A program made the position numbers and the translations under genes. Below are positions 15,779 to 23,974 of a DNA stretch of 37,357 nt, in pieces. Under the pieces are notes generated by a model that did not search any database, was not told where the DNA came from, and saw nothing but the letters and a program-made list of their open reading frames with translations. Positions within the stretch are counted from its first letter, which is position 1, and each line of letters begins with the position of its first letter. Origin of the DNA: an uncultured Rhodospirillaceae bacterium (lineage in GTDB: Bacteria; Pseudomonadota; Alphaproteobacteria; Rhodospirillales; Magnetospirillaceae). The stretch lies in contig CAJANL010000322.1 in the NCBI GenBank assembly GCA_903941105.1, forward strand, positions 1 through 37,357. Reading direction: 5' to 3'.

Positions 15779-15807
15779 CCTCCGCCCGCACAATCATCGG
15801 GCGGAGG
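15779..15807. promoter_or_regulatory. Perfect 10-bp inverted repeat between divergent genes
   Basis: CCTCCGCCCG (15779-15788) and CGGGCGGAGG (15798-15807) with a 9-nt loop. It is just upstream of the -35 box for the 62-residue membrane protein and about 85 bp upstream of the diguanylate cyclase start. Without a T-run it is better read as an operator or 5' structure than a terminator. Confidence 0.4.
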
Positions 15808-15812
15808 CCCGA

Positions 15813-15840
15813 TTGACCATGCGCAATGTAAGGGTATTGT
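15813..15840 (+). promoter_or_regulatory. Promoter of the 62-residue membrane protein
   Basis: TTGACC (15813-15818), a 16-nt spacer and TATTGT (15835-15840), a good sigma-70-type pair. A start at about 15847 leaves a leader of about 21 nt containing AAGGAGTG before the ATG. Confidence 0.55.
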
Positions 15841-15867
15841 GGTTTACCCATCAAGGAGTGAAGCGAC

Positions 15868-16056
15868 ATGGGCCGGGTCGAAAATTTGAATAATTATATG
15901 ATTGACAGCGGCCGCGACAATGCGAGCCGCATGACCGGGTCCGCTTTGCGAAATATCGCCCTTGTCACCGGGGTGATCGTCGCCGCGACGGTGATCGCCG
16001 CCACCCTGTTCGCCTGGGCGACGATCCTGCTGATTTCGTCGGGCCTGCTGGGTTAG
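15868..16056 (+). CDS. Small single-span membrane protein, function unknown
   Basis: 62 residues: a polar N-terminus (MGRVENLNNYMIDSGRDNAS) and one long hydrophobic segment at about residues 28-60 ending GLLG at the C-terminus. A strong AAGGAG (15854-15859), a good promoter and a terminator enclose it, so it is a complete monocistronic gene. No family recognised. Small proteins of this plan are often subunits or regulators of membrane complexes, but nothing here tells which. The codon bias is milder than that of neighbours (AATTATATGATT near the start), possibly to keep the translation start unstructured. Confidence 0.7.
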   Translation: MGRVENLNNYMIDSGRDNASRMTGSALRNIALVTGVIVAATVIAATLFAWATILLISSGLLG

Positions 16057-16057
16057 G

Positions 16058-16094
16058 CGGGAGCGGTGCCGCCTGAGACGGCACCGCTCTCCCG
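16058..16094. terminator. Bidirectional hairpin between small membrane protein and pckA
   Basis: CGGGAGCGGTGCCG (16058-16071) pairs with CGGCACCGCTCTCCCG (16079-16094), with one bulge and a 7-nt loop. It lies between converging genes, 1 nt after one stop and 6 nt before the other, and could serve both. Confidence 0.65.
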
Positions 16095-16100
16095 TATCAC

Positions 16101-17939
16101 TTATTCCTCGTTGGCCAGTTCCCACACCGCGGGGGCACGCCACAGGCGGGACTTCAGCAGCTCGCGCTCGAACAGCAGCTCCTTGGGCACCCGGTCGAAG
16201 AAGCGGTCGAACAGCTCCTCCTGACTGCGGGCATCGGCGACGCCGGCTTCGCGGTCGACCCGCATCAGCTCCTGGAACTTGTCGCGCGGGTACTCCAGAC
16301 CGGCCCACTCCATGTCCTCATGCTGAGGCACGAAGCCGATGGGGCTCTCCACCGCCTTGGCACGGCCCTGGACGCGATCGACGATCCACTTCAGCACCCG
16401 CATGTTCTGGCCGAAGCCCGGCCACATGAACTTGCCGTCGTCGCCCTTGCGGAACCAGTTGACGCGGAAGATCGGCGGCGGGTTGTTGACCTTGCGGCCC
16501 ATGTTGAGCCAGTGATTGAAGTAGTCCGCCATGTTGTAGCCGCAGAACGGCAGCATGGCGAAGGGATCGCGGCGGATGGCGGCCTGGCCGACGGCGGCGG
16601 CGGTGGCCTCCGAGCCCATGGTGGCGCCGAGATAGACGCCGTGCGCCCAGTTGAAGGCCTGCACCACCAGCGGCGCGTTCTTGGACAGGCGGCCGCCGAC
16701 GATGAAGGCCGAGATGGGCACGCCGGCCGGGTTCTCCCAATCGGGGTCCACCGAGGGGCACTGGCCCACCGGGGCGGTGAAGCGGGCGTTGGGATGGGCC
16801 GCCGGGGTGGAGGAGGCCGGCGTCCAGTCGTTGCCCTTCCAATCGACCAGATGGCCCGGCACCTCGTCGCTGATGCCTTCCCACCACACGTCGCCGTCAT
16901 CGGTCAGGGCGACGTTGGTGAAGATCGAGTTGGAGGCGCAGGCCGCCATGGCGTTGGCGTTGGTCTGGTAGCCGGTGCCCGGCGCCACGCCGAAGAAGCC
17001 GGCTTCGGGGTTGATGGCGTAGAACTTGCCATCGGCGCCCGGCTTGATCCAGGCGATGTCGTCCCCGACGGTCCAGATCTTCCAGCCGTCGAAGCCGGCG
17101 GGCGGTTGCAGCATGGCGAAGTTGGTCTTGCCGCAGGCCGAGGGGAAGGCGGCCGCCACATAGGTCTTCTCACCCTGGGGATTCTCGACGCCGACGATCA
17201 GCATGTGCTCGGCCATCCAGCCCTCGTCGCGACCCATGGTCGAGGCGATGCGCAGCGCGAAGCACTTCTTGCCCAGGAGGGCGTTGCCGCCGTAGCCCGA
17301 ACCGAACGACCAGATCGAGCGCTCCTCGGGGAAATGGGCGATGGTGATGTTGTCCGGGTTGCACGGCCACACCACGTCCTTCTGGCCGGCGGCCAGCGGC
17401 TGCCCCACCGAGTGCAGGCAGCGGACGAAGTCGCGCTCGGTTCCCAGCAGGTCGAGCACCGCCTGACCCATGCGGGTCATGATGCGCATGTTGCAGACGG
17501 CATAGGCGCTGTCGGTGATCTGGACGCCGATATGGGCGATGTTGGAGCCCAGCGGGCCCATGGAGAACGGCACCACATACATGGTGCGGCCCTTCATGCA
17601 GCCGTCGTACAGCTTGCCGAGGGTGGCCTTCATGTCGCGCGGGTCGACCCAGTTGTTGGTCGGGCCCGCCTCGTTCTTGTTCACCGAACAGATGAAGGTG
17701 CGGTCCTCGACGCGAGCGACGTCGCGCGGGTCGGAACGGCAGAGGAAGCTGTTGGCGCGCTTGGCGGGATTGAGCCGGATCATGGTCCCGGCCGCCACCA
17801 TCATCTCGCACAGCGAGTCGTATTCCTTCTGCGACCCATCGCAGATATGGATGGTGTCCGGCTTGCAGAGACGGACCATTTCGTCGATCCATGCCAGCAG
17901 ATTGGCATTCATGGTGCTTCCACCGAGCAACTTCGTCAT
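16101..17939 (-). CDS. pckA: Phosphoenolpyruvate carboxykinase (GTP)
   Basis: Converts oxaloacetate and GTP to PEP, CO2 and GDP; first committed step of gluconeogenesis from C4 acids. 612 residues, typical of the GTP-type enzyme and unlike the roughly 530-residue ATP type common in alphaproteobacteria. The active-site cysteine and P-loop are in [12 protein letters not shown], metal and nucleotide contacts in VGDDIAWI, and the N-terminal region carries [13 protein letters not shown]. The ATG at 17939 is preceded by AGGGGGAA; a second ATG 27 nt inside is possible. Pairs functionally with MaeB, elsewhere in the window, in C4-acid metabolism. Confidence 0.96.
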   Translation of the reverse strand: MTKLLGGSTMNANLLAWIDEMVRLCKPDTIHICDGSQKEYDSLCEMMVAAGTMIRLNPAKRANSFLCRSDPRDVARVEDRTFICSVNKNEAGPTNNWVDPRDMKATLGKLYDGCMKGRTMYVVPFSMGPLGSNIAHIGVQITDSAYAVCNMRIMTRMGQAVLDLLGTERDFVRCLHSVGQPLAAGQKDVVWPCNPDNITIAHFPEERSIWSFGSGYGGNALLGKKCFALRIASTMGRDEGWMAEHMLIVGVENPQGEKTYVAAAFPSACGKTNFAMLQPPAGFDGWKIWTVGDDIAWIKPGADGKFYAINPEAGFFGVAPGTGYQTNANAMAACASNSIFTNVALTDDGDVWWEGISDEVPGHLVDWKGNDWTPASSTPAAHPNARFTAPVGQCPSVDPDWENPAGVPISAFIVGGRLSKNAPLVVQAFNWAHGVYLGATMGSEATAAAVGQAAIRRDPFAMLPFCGYNMADYFNHWLNMGRKVNNPPPIFRVNWFRKGDDGKFMWPGFGQNMRVLKWIVDRVQGRAKAVESPIGFVPQHEDMEWAGLEYPRDKFQELMRVDREAGVADARSQEELFDRFFDRVPKELLFERELLKSRLWRAPAVWELANEE

Positions 17940-17989
17940 TGTTCCCCCTGCTCATTGGGCCGCGGGCCGTCGCTCCGAGCCGAACTGGC

Positions 17990-18019
17990 ACCATAATCAT
18001 GAAATGAGATGTGGGGCAA
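17990..18019 (-). promoter_or_regulatory. Candidate promoter of pckA
   Basis: On the minus strand: TTGCCC (18019-18014), 18-nt spacer, TATGGT (17995-17990). Start near 17983, leader about 44 nt. Confidence 0.4.
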
Positions 18020-18046
18020 TTGCTATAGTGGGCGGGTGGTGCCCGC

Positions 18047-18058
18047 CTGACCGGTCAG
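18047..18058. repeat. 12-bp perfect palindrome at the HugZ-like gene end
   Basis: CTGACCGGTCAG overlaps the stop codon of the HugZ-like gene. A GGCGGG/CCCGCC hairpin (18031-18047) follows directly in the direction of that gene. Together they may form its 3' end; no T-run is present. Confidence 0.35.
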
Positions 18059-18777
18059 TGCGCCAGGTCCATGAGCATCCGCCGCGCCGCCTCTGGCCCA
18101 TCCACCACCGTATCGAACGCCAGCCGGGCGAAACACTCGCTCAACACCAGATCGCAGCCGTCGGGGTCGATGCCGGCCAGGCGCCAGCCGGTGCCGGCCA
18201 GCCCCAGCAGGCGGTGCGCCATGCGGTCGACGGCCTCGAAATGGTGCTCGTTCATGTGGCTGAGGATGGCGTCCTCCGCCCCGGCCATGGCGACGACGGC
18301 CTCGGTCGGCAGGCCCAGCGGCGCCTTGAACCATACCGCGCGGGCGAAGCCGCCGACGAAATGGGCGCGTTCGATCGCCACCCGCCAGAAGGCGAAATCG
18401 CCGAAACCGGCATATTGCGCCGCCGCCGGGTGATGGGCGAGGAAACGGGCCGCCAGCCGGGCATCGGGATCGGGCCGGGCGGTGCCCTGGATGGTGACGC
18501 GCGGCCCGGTCTGCGGGTTGGCGTGGCCCTCGGTGCCATCGAACAGCAACGACAGCCGGGCATCGCCGCCGAGATTGCGGGTATGGTCCGACAGACCCGA
18601 CAGCAGCAGGATGGGCGACAGGTCGTGGTCCAGCGCCACGGTGACCAACGAGACATAGGGCGCCCCGCCGCCACCGTCGAGCAGGGTGGCCAGCGCCGCC
18701 TTGCGGGCGGCGCGCATGACCCGGCGCAGGGCCAGGCGGTTGTCGGCGGGGAGGTCGGCGGTGCTCATGACGGCCAT
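18055..18777 (-). CDS. HugZ-like pyridoxamine 5'-phosphate oxidase-fold protein
   Basis: 240 residues. The N-terminal split-barrel domain (about 20-150; RKAALATLLDG, PYVSLVTVALD, SPILLLSGLSDHTRN, RVTIQGTA) is the flavin or haem-binding fold of the PNPOx/HugZ group. The C-terminal part (about 165-240; ILSHMNEHHFEAVDRMA) is a DUF2470-type domain. HugZ proteins of Helicobacter and Campylobacter degrade haem; many alphaproteobacterial members are uncharacterised. No haem uptake genes are adjacent. Two ATGs 9 nt apart could start it (18777 or 18768), and neither has a strong ribosome site. It follows pckA upstream on the same strand with its own 3' hairpin. Confidence 0.8.
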   Translation of the reverse strand: MAVMSTADLPADNRLALRRVMRAARKAALATLLDGGGGAPYVSLVTVALDHDLSPILLLSGLSDHTRNLGGDARLSLLFDGTEGHANPQTGPRVTIQGTARPDPDARLAARFLAHHPAAAQYAGFGDFAFWRVAIERAHFVGGFARAVWFKAPLGLPTEAVVAMAGAEDAILSHMNEHHFEAVDRMAHRLLGLAGTGWRLAGIDPDGCDLVLSECFARLAFDTVVDGPEAARRMLMDLAH

Positions 18778-18943
18778 GGTCGCCCGCCCAGGGGGCGGCG
18801 GTCAATCCCGTCAAGGGTGATAGACGGGGAGAGGCGCCCCGGTGCCGTCCACGGATAAGTCCCGGCTCGACAGAACAGGTTGAGAAACGCATTCTAGTAG
18901 GTCTAGCCCAAACGTCCCCCCCCGATGCGGGAACATTCGGTCA

Positions 18944-20695
18944 ATGCCTGCCGCGACGACCAAGACTCAGCCGCATGCCGCCCAAGTGATCTCGCATCTG
19001 GCGACGGCGGCCTTGATTGCGATTGTTGCCACCGGCCTCTGCGTGATCGCCGGCTGGGTGCTGGATGTCGAGACCTTGAAGAGTGGTCTTCCCGGCTTTG
19101 TCGCCATGAAGATCAACACGGCGATCGGCTTTATCATGAGCGGCGTCGCCCTCTATCTGCTGCGATCGACCGGACGGCCGTCTTCGGCCGGCAGGATTCC
19201 CGCACTTGTGACGGCCGTTCTCGGGCTGTTGACGCTGGTGGAATACCTGCTGTCCGTCGAACTCGGCATCGATCAGGCGCTCATCGCCGAGCCGCCGGGG
19301 GCAGTGGGCACGGTCCATCCTGGCCGCATGTCCCCCGTCACCGCTTTCAATTTTTTCATTACCGGCATGGCCCTGTTGCTGCTCGACCGTCGGTCGGGGC
19401 GTGGGCGACGGGCGGCCGAAGCGTTGGCTTTGTTGGGGGGCGGACTGTCCCTGCTGGGTGTCATCGGATATGTCTACGGCGCCGAGGGCTTCTACAACCT
19501 GCTGCCGAACCTGACCGGCATCGCCCTCAACACGGCCATTCTGTTCTGCCTGTTGTTTTTCGCCATCGCGGTCGCCCGGCCCCATCATGCGGCCGTCCGC
19601 CTTCTGACGGATGGCGGTTCGGCGGGCATTCTGGCCCGTCGAATGATTCCCGCCGCCCTGATCCTGCCGCTGGGCCTTGAATGGGCATCCGGCATCGCCC
19701 GGTTCATTCCGCGTTACGGCGTTCAAGCGGAGAATGCCCTGCACGCCACCCTGACGATCGTGTTGCTGATCGTCATAACGGTGGTGACCGGCAAATTGCT
19801 GAAGCAGTTGGATGCCGACAAGGCCTCGCTCCAGGCTCAGTTGGAAGCGTCGCGCGACGGCCTGGAGCTGGTCGTGATCGAGCGGACATGCGAACTGGTT
19901 CAGGAAATCCACGAGCGTAACGCGGTTGAAGTCGAGTTGCGGGAGTCCCGGGACCGTCTCGATCAGCGGGTGGCGGAACGAACCGAGGAATTGGCCGCCG
20001 CCAACGCCGATCTGAAGCAGTTCGCCTATGTCGCCTCCCATGACCTGCGCGAGCCGCTGCGCATGGTGACGTCATACCTCACCTTGGTGTCGCGGAAACT
20101 GGGACCCGACATCGACGACGACATGAAAGCGTTCATCGGATTTGCCGTCGACGGGGCGAAGCGAATGGATGCGCTGATCCTCGGCCTGCTCGACTATGCC
20201 CGCATCACACGCGGCCAGACGCCCTTCGTCCCGCTGGCGCTGGGCCATATCGTCGCTGAAAGTCTGGATAATCTGCGGGTGACGAGCCAGGAGGCCGGCG
20301 CGGACATCACCGTGGCCGAGGGGCTGCCCACCGTCATGGGCGATGACATCGAATTGGTCCGGCTGTTCCAGAACCTGGTCGGAAACGCCATCAAGTATCG
20401 CGTGGCCGATCGGCCGATCCACGTGTCCATCGGCTGGCGCGACGATGGCGGGGAGTGGTGGGTCTGGGTCAAGGATAACGGCATCGGCATCGAGCCGGAA
20501 TATTTCGAGCAGGTCTTCGGCCTGTTCCAGAGGCTGGTGCCTCGGGATCAATTCGAAGGGACCGGTATCGGGCTTGCCGTCTGCAAGAAGATCATTGAAA
20601 ACCACGGTGGACGCATTTGGATTGAATCCACCCTCCATGAAGGTAGCACCTTCCTGTTCGCCATCCCCAAGCTCCCGCCTCAGGCGAGTCCCTGA
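18944..20695 (+). CDS. Orphan membrane sensor histidine kinase
   Basis: 583 residues. The first 290 hold about eight hydrophobic segments (about 19-41, 55-73, 84-104, 132-148, 160-178, 190-211, 233-250, 266-286) forming a membrane-integral sensor I do not recognise. A coiled coil (about 290-358) leads to the HisKA domain with the phosphorylated His366 in VASHDLREPL, a phytochrome-kinase-type H-box. The ATPase domain has the N-box LVGNAIKYR (Asn481), DNGIGI (511-516) and GTGIGLAVCKK. No response regulator gene is adjacent, and there is no receiver domain. Third codon positions look less G/C-saturated than in the neighbours, which may indicate transfer. It converges on addB. Confidence 0.9.
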   Translation: MPAATTKTQPHAAQVISHLATAALIAIVATGLCVIAGWVLDVETLKSGLPGFVAMKINTAIGFIMSGVALYLLRSTGRPSSAGRIPALVTAVLGLLTLVEYLLSVELGIDQALIAEPPGAVGTVHPGRMSPVTAFNFFITGMALLLLDRRSGRGRRAAEALALLGGGLSLLGVIGYVYGAEGFYNLLPNLTGIALNTAILFCLLFFAIAVARPHHAAVRLLTDGGSAGILARRMIPAALILPLGLEWASGIARFIPRYGVQAENALHATLTIVLLIVITVVTGKLLKQLDADKASLQAQLEASRDGLELVVIERTCELVQEIHERNAVEVELRESRDRLDQRVAERTEELAAANADLKQFAYVASHDLREPLRMVTSYLTLVSRKLGPDIDDDMKAFIGFAVDGAKRMDALILGLLDYARITRGQTPFVPLALGHIVAESLDNLRVTSQEAGADITVAEGLPTVMGDDIELVRLFQNLVGNAIKYRVADRPIHVSIGWRDDGGEWWVWVKDNGIGIEPEYFEQVFGLFQRLVPRDQFEGTGIGLAVCKKIIENHGGRIWIESTLHEGSTFLFAIPKLPPQASP

Positions 20696-20736
20696 AAACA
20701 CCCGCTCAGAGCGTCCGCCGCCTCATACCATTTGCA

Positions 20737-20765
20737 GAAAATTCTGACCCGTGGTCGGAATTTTC
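20737..20765. terminator. Hairpin between histidine kinase and addB
   Basis: GAAAATTCTGACC (20737-20749) and GGTCGGAATTTTC (20753-20765), 12 of 13 paired around a 3-nt loop. The right arm ends in an A/T-rich stretch ending TTTTC, so it is a plausible terminator for the histidine kinase gene and first of three stem-loops in this gap. Confidence 0.5.
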
Positions 20766-20768
20766 AGG

Positions 20769-20820
20769 CCCTCGCCGGGCGGGCGCATCCGCGCCCTTGG
20801 CCGCGCCCTCAATGGGCGCT
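20769..20820 (+). repeat. Dispersed hairpin repeat, copy A
   Basis: CCCTCGCCGGGCG precedes a GGGCGC-ATCC-GCGCCC hairpin (20781-20796), followed by TTGGCCGC and then GCGCCC-TCAAT-GGGCGC. Related copies are at 37141-37198 (inverted) and, more weakly, 30821-30850. The stem sequence differs between copies while pairing is kept. Confidence 0.55.
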
Positions 20821-20821
20821 G

Positions 20822-20862
20822 GATACCCGTTTCAGGAATCAGAAATTCCTGAAACGGGTATC
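20822..20862. terminator. 18-bp perfect inverted repeat at the addB 3' end
   Basis: GATACCCGTTTCAGGAAT (20822-20839) pairs completely with 20845-20862 around CAGAA. It is the longest perfect stem in the window and its right arm runs into the addB stop codon (20861-20863). It lies between converging genes and probably blocks transcription from either side, though no T-run follows. Confidence 0.65.
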
Positions 20863-23776
20863 ACTCCTCGCCCTCTTCCCCCGCCGTGGCCCATTCCCGG
20901 ACGCGGGCGAGGTGGAGGTAGTCGGAGTATTTCGGCGCCCGCTCGGGATGGGGCCGCGCCTCGTAGGGGGTGGCGGGATCGTCGAAGGCGGCGATCAAGC
21001 CGTGCAGACCCTCCAGCGCCTCGTCGGCCAACCGGCGGGGATCGTCGCCGGCGCTCTTTTCCTCGCCGCCCTCGACGCCACCCTTCAGCCGCCAGTACGA
21101 CAGCTCGACCGGCTCACCGGCCGCGATACCGGGAAAGGCGCCGTGGCGGGCCATCACCGCTTCGAGCGGGAGCTGCGGCGCGTAGCCGGCCGCCACCTCC
21201 TTGGCCGAAGGCGGCTGGCCGGTCTTGTAATCCACCACCGCAAGGCCGCCGTCGCGCAGCACATCGATGCGGTCGGCCTTGGCCACCAGGGTGAAGGGGC
21301 CGCCGGGCGCCTGGATCTCCAGCGCGCCCTTGACCTCGGCATGGACGGCGGCGAGGCGGGGACGGCGCTCGGCCTCCACCGCCGTCACCCAGCGGGCCAC
21401 CGAAACGAAGCGCGGCCACCAGAAGGCCCACACCGCCGGCGAGGCCACCGCCGCCTCGAACACCTCGCGGCCGATGGCCAACAACCGCGCCTCGGCATCC
21501 GGGGGCAGCGGGCCGGGATACTGCTTGAGGAAGCGTTCCAGGGCGTCATGCACCATGCTGCCGTAATCGGCGGCGCCGGGGTCGGCGTCGATGGGGTCGA
21601 GGGCCCGCAGGCCCAGGATGTGCCGGGCGTAGATGCCGTAGGGGTCACGCATCCAGGTCTCGATCTCGGTGACCGACAGCCGGCGCGGCCGCGCCTCCAG
21701 CGGCGGGCGCGGTGCCGGGCGGGCCGGCGGGGCGACACGCTCGGGACGATCGAGCAGGCCGTGCCACTCCAGCCACTGGCCGGCGTCCTCGCGGAAGGTC
21801 AGCCCGGTGGCCTGCATCACCGCCTCCAGCCGCAGCAGCCAGCGCGACGGCACCGTCGGCGTGCCCTCCATACGGGCCGAGCGGGTCAGCACCACCCGGG
21901 GCGCCCCCAGCGCCTGGACGAAATCATGCGCCGACAGGCCGATGCGGCGCTCGTGGGGCGGCAGGCCGAACGCCTGGCGCATGGGCCGGCTCATCCACGG
22001 ATCGGCGCTGGCCTGCGGCGGCCAGGTGCCTTCGTTGAGGCCTCCCAGCACCATCAGGTCGGCGTGCTGCAACCGGGCCTCCAGCGGACCCCAGATGAAC
22101 AGGCGGGGATGGCGATCCCAGGCCGAGCGCACCACCCGGCCGGCCAACAATTCGTCGAACAGGGCCGGCCAGCAGGCCGGCGGCAACGACGGCAGGGTGG
22201 CGGCGGCCTGGGCCAGTTCGGCGGCGAAGCGGGCCAGCGCCTCGCCGGCCTCGCCGCGCCACAACCGGGCCGGACCGGGCAGGCGGTCGTCGGCGGCCAG
22301 CGTCTCGGCGAACTCCATATGCAGGCGAACCAACTCGGTGGGCGCCACCACATCGGCGGCCATGGCGGCGGCGAAGGGGGCGGCCATGGCCTCCAGCTCG
22401 TCGAGCCAGCGCCCCAGCCGGCCTTTCGCGGCGGCGATCAGTCCCGCCATGCCCGGCGCCGGACGGGGGCCGCGCAGCACCTCGCGCTCCAGCCGGCGCA
22501 CCAGGGCGCGGAAGGCGCCGACGTCGCGCCCGCCCGCCGCCAGGGGATGCTTGAGGCAGGCCAGCGTGGCGTGGGGGGCGAAGTCCTCGGCCACCATGGC
22601 GCAAGCGAGGCGCAGGAACACGCCGGGCTCGGTGGTGTCGAGCGGCCGGCCGGCGGAATCGTCGATGGCGATGTCCCAGCGTTGCAGCTCGGCCGCCACC
22701 CGGCGGGCGAGGCCGCGATCGGGGGTGATCAGGGCGGCGGTGCGGCCCTCGGTCTGCAAGGCCTCGCGCAGCATCAGGGCGATGGCGCCGGCCTCCTCGC
22801 GCGGGCCGGGGGCGTCGAGCCGCACCACGCCGTCGAGCAACTCGGGCGGCAGGCGCGGCAGGTCGCGCCACGCCTCGCAGGTGGCGGCGGGACGCAGCGC
22901 CTCGGCCACCAAGGCGAGGCGGGCGGCACGCGGGGCGGCCTCGGTTGAATATGACCCGACGGCGGCACGCTCGACCCGCAACCGCTCCAGCAGTTTTTTC
23001 ATTCCGTATTGCGGATGGGCCGGGTCGAGGGCGTGCCACGACGCTTCGTCCATGGCGGTATCGAGCCCCGGCAGCACCACCAGTCCGGTGGGCAGCGCCG
23101 CCACCGCCCCCAGCAGCTCGGCCACCGCCGGGCGCGAGCCGGTCGAGCCCGCCGCCACCACCCGATGGGCGGGGGGATGACGGCGCCACTGCTCGGTGCG
23201 AGCGGCGATGATCAGGGTCTGCCGCTGTTCGGCGTCCAGCGCGCCGCGCTCGGCCAGGATGGCCGGCCAGGCAATGGTGAGGATCTTGAGGAACTCCAGC
23301 GTCACCTGCCAGTGGGCGGCGAAGTCGTCGGGCACCAGCCGCTGCAGGCCGGAGAAGTCCAGCCCCTCGGCCTGCACCGCGTCGAGCAGCCGGCCCAACT
23401 CGCCGGCCAGCCGGGCCGCCTGATCGGGGGCCGGCGGCCGGCCGCCGCGCTCGGCTCCCATGGCCATCACCAGCCGGGTCAGCACCAGCAGGCGGTCCAG
23501 CGCCGGCATGGCGGGTGACAGGTCGAGCGGGTCGTCGGCGCCGAGCTCCAGCTCCTCCTCGTCGAGGTCGCCCAGCGGCCGCATCACCGGCAGCAGCAAC
23601 GGCGCCCCCCCCGAGGCGCGCAGGAAGGCATCGCGCAAGGATCGGCAGGCCCGCCGGGTCGGCAGCAGCACCTCCATCCCCGCCAGCACCAGCGGATCGC
23701 CCGCCGCCTCGGCCAGCAGACCGGCCGCCAGGGTATCGACGAACGACAGGCCGGGGGGAATGGTGCGGATGGTCAT
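20861..23776 (-). CDS. addB: Double-strand break repair protein AddB (alphaproteobacterial type)
   Basis: Second subunit of the AddAB helicase-nuclease that resects double-strand breaks and loads RecA. 971 residues from the ATG at 23776 (MTIRTIPPGLSF). The N-terminus has no Walker A motif, as is normal for the alphaproteobacterial AddB; the helicase motor is in AddA. The C-terminal RecB-type nuclease keeps LAVVDYKTG with the catalytic Asp and Lys. The N-terminal LLPTRRACRSLRDAFL motif is typical. addA, which normally follows addB directly, is not downstream: the next gene is the converging histidine kinase after a hairpin-rich gap. A longer upstream frame only reads through a repeat and is rejected. 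Confidence 0.92.
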   Translation of the reverse strand: MTIRTIPPGLSFVDTLAAGLLAEAAGDPLVLAGMEVLLPTRRACRSLRDAFLRASGGAPLLLPVMRPLGDLDEEELELGADDPLDLSPAMPALDRLLVLTRLVMAMGAERGGRPPAPDQAARLAGELGRLLDAVQAEGLDFSGLQRLVPDDFAAHWQVTLEFLKILTIAWPAILAERGALDAEQRQTLIIAARTEQWRRHPPAHRVVAAGSTGSRPAVAELLGAVAALPTGLVVLPGLDTAMDEASWHALDPAHPQYGMKKLLERLRVERAAVGSYSTEAAPRAARLALVAEALRPAATCEAWRDLPRLPPELLDGVVRLDAPGPREEAGAIALMLREALQTEGRTAALITPDRGLARRVAAELQRWDIAIDDSAGRPLDTTEPGVFLRLACAMVAEDFAPHATLACLKHPLAAGGRDVGAFRALVRRLEREVLRGPRPAPGMAGLIAAAKGRLGRWLDELEAMAAPFAAAMAADVVAPTELVRLHMEFAETLAADDRLPGPARLWRGEAGEALARFAAELAQAAATLPSLPPACWPALFDELLAGRVVRSAWDRHPRLFIWGPLEARLQHADLMVLGGLNEGTWPPQASADPWMSRPMRQAFGLPPHERRIGLSAHDFVQALGAPRVVLTRSARMEGTPTVPSRWLLRLEAVMQATGLTFREDAGQWLEWHGLLDRPERVAPPARPAPRPPLEARPRRLSVTEIETWMRDPYGIYARHILGLRALDPIDADPGAADYGSMVHDALERFLKQYPGPLPPDAEARLLAIGREVFEAAVASPAVWAFWWPRFVSVARWVTAVEAERRPRLAAVHAEVKGALEIQAPGGPFTLVAKADRIDVLRDGGLAVVDYKTGQPPSAKEVAAGYAPQLPLEAVMARHGAFPGIAAGEPVELSYWRLKGGVEGGEEKSAGDDPRRLADEALEGLHGLIAAFDDPATPYEARPHPERAPKYSDYLHLARVREWATAGEEGEE

Positions 23777-23810
23777 GAGTGGACGGTCCCGCCAGATATT
23801 CCGCTTATGG

Positions 23811-23932
23811 CCGTCATTCCCGCGAAAGCGGGAATCCATGCGTCCACCGACCGGATGCCTTGCGGTCGACCTCGACATCCGCCCCGCCATGGACCCCCGC
23901 TTTCGCGGGGGTGACGGTCAACAGGGGGCGCG
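23811..23932. repeat. Paired-hairpin repeat related to the MITE-like elements
   Basis: Two stem-loops face each other: GTCATTCCCGC-GAAA-GCGGGAATCC at the left and GGACCCCCGC-TTTC-GCGGGGGTGAC at the right. These are the same two modules, in the same relative order when read on the minus strand, as in the elements at 4274 and 37238. The spacer between them differs, and the outer TTAACAGGGTGCGGAA termini are absent. It fills most of the 198-bp gap between murU and the addB start, so addB transcription must pass through it or start within 45 bp of the ATG. Confidence 0.8.
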
Positions 23933-23974
23933 CATTCGTACCGGTGGGAGTGTTTTTGAATGGCGCCCATCAGG

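Noticed and set aside
23777-23890. Longer start of addB adding 38 residues
   Set aside because: The extra residues are read from the hairpin repeat; the ATG at 23776 gives the family's normal N-terminus.
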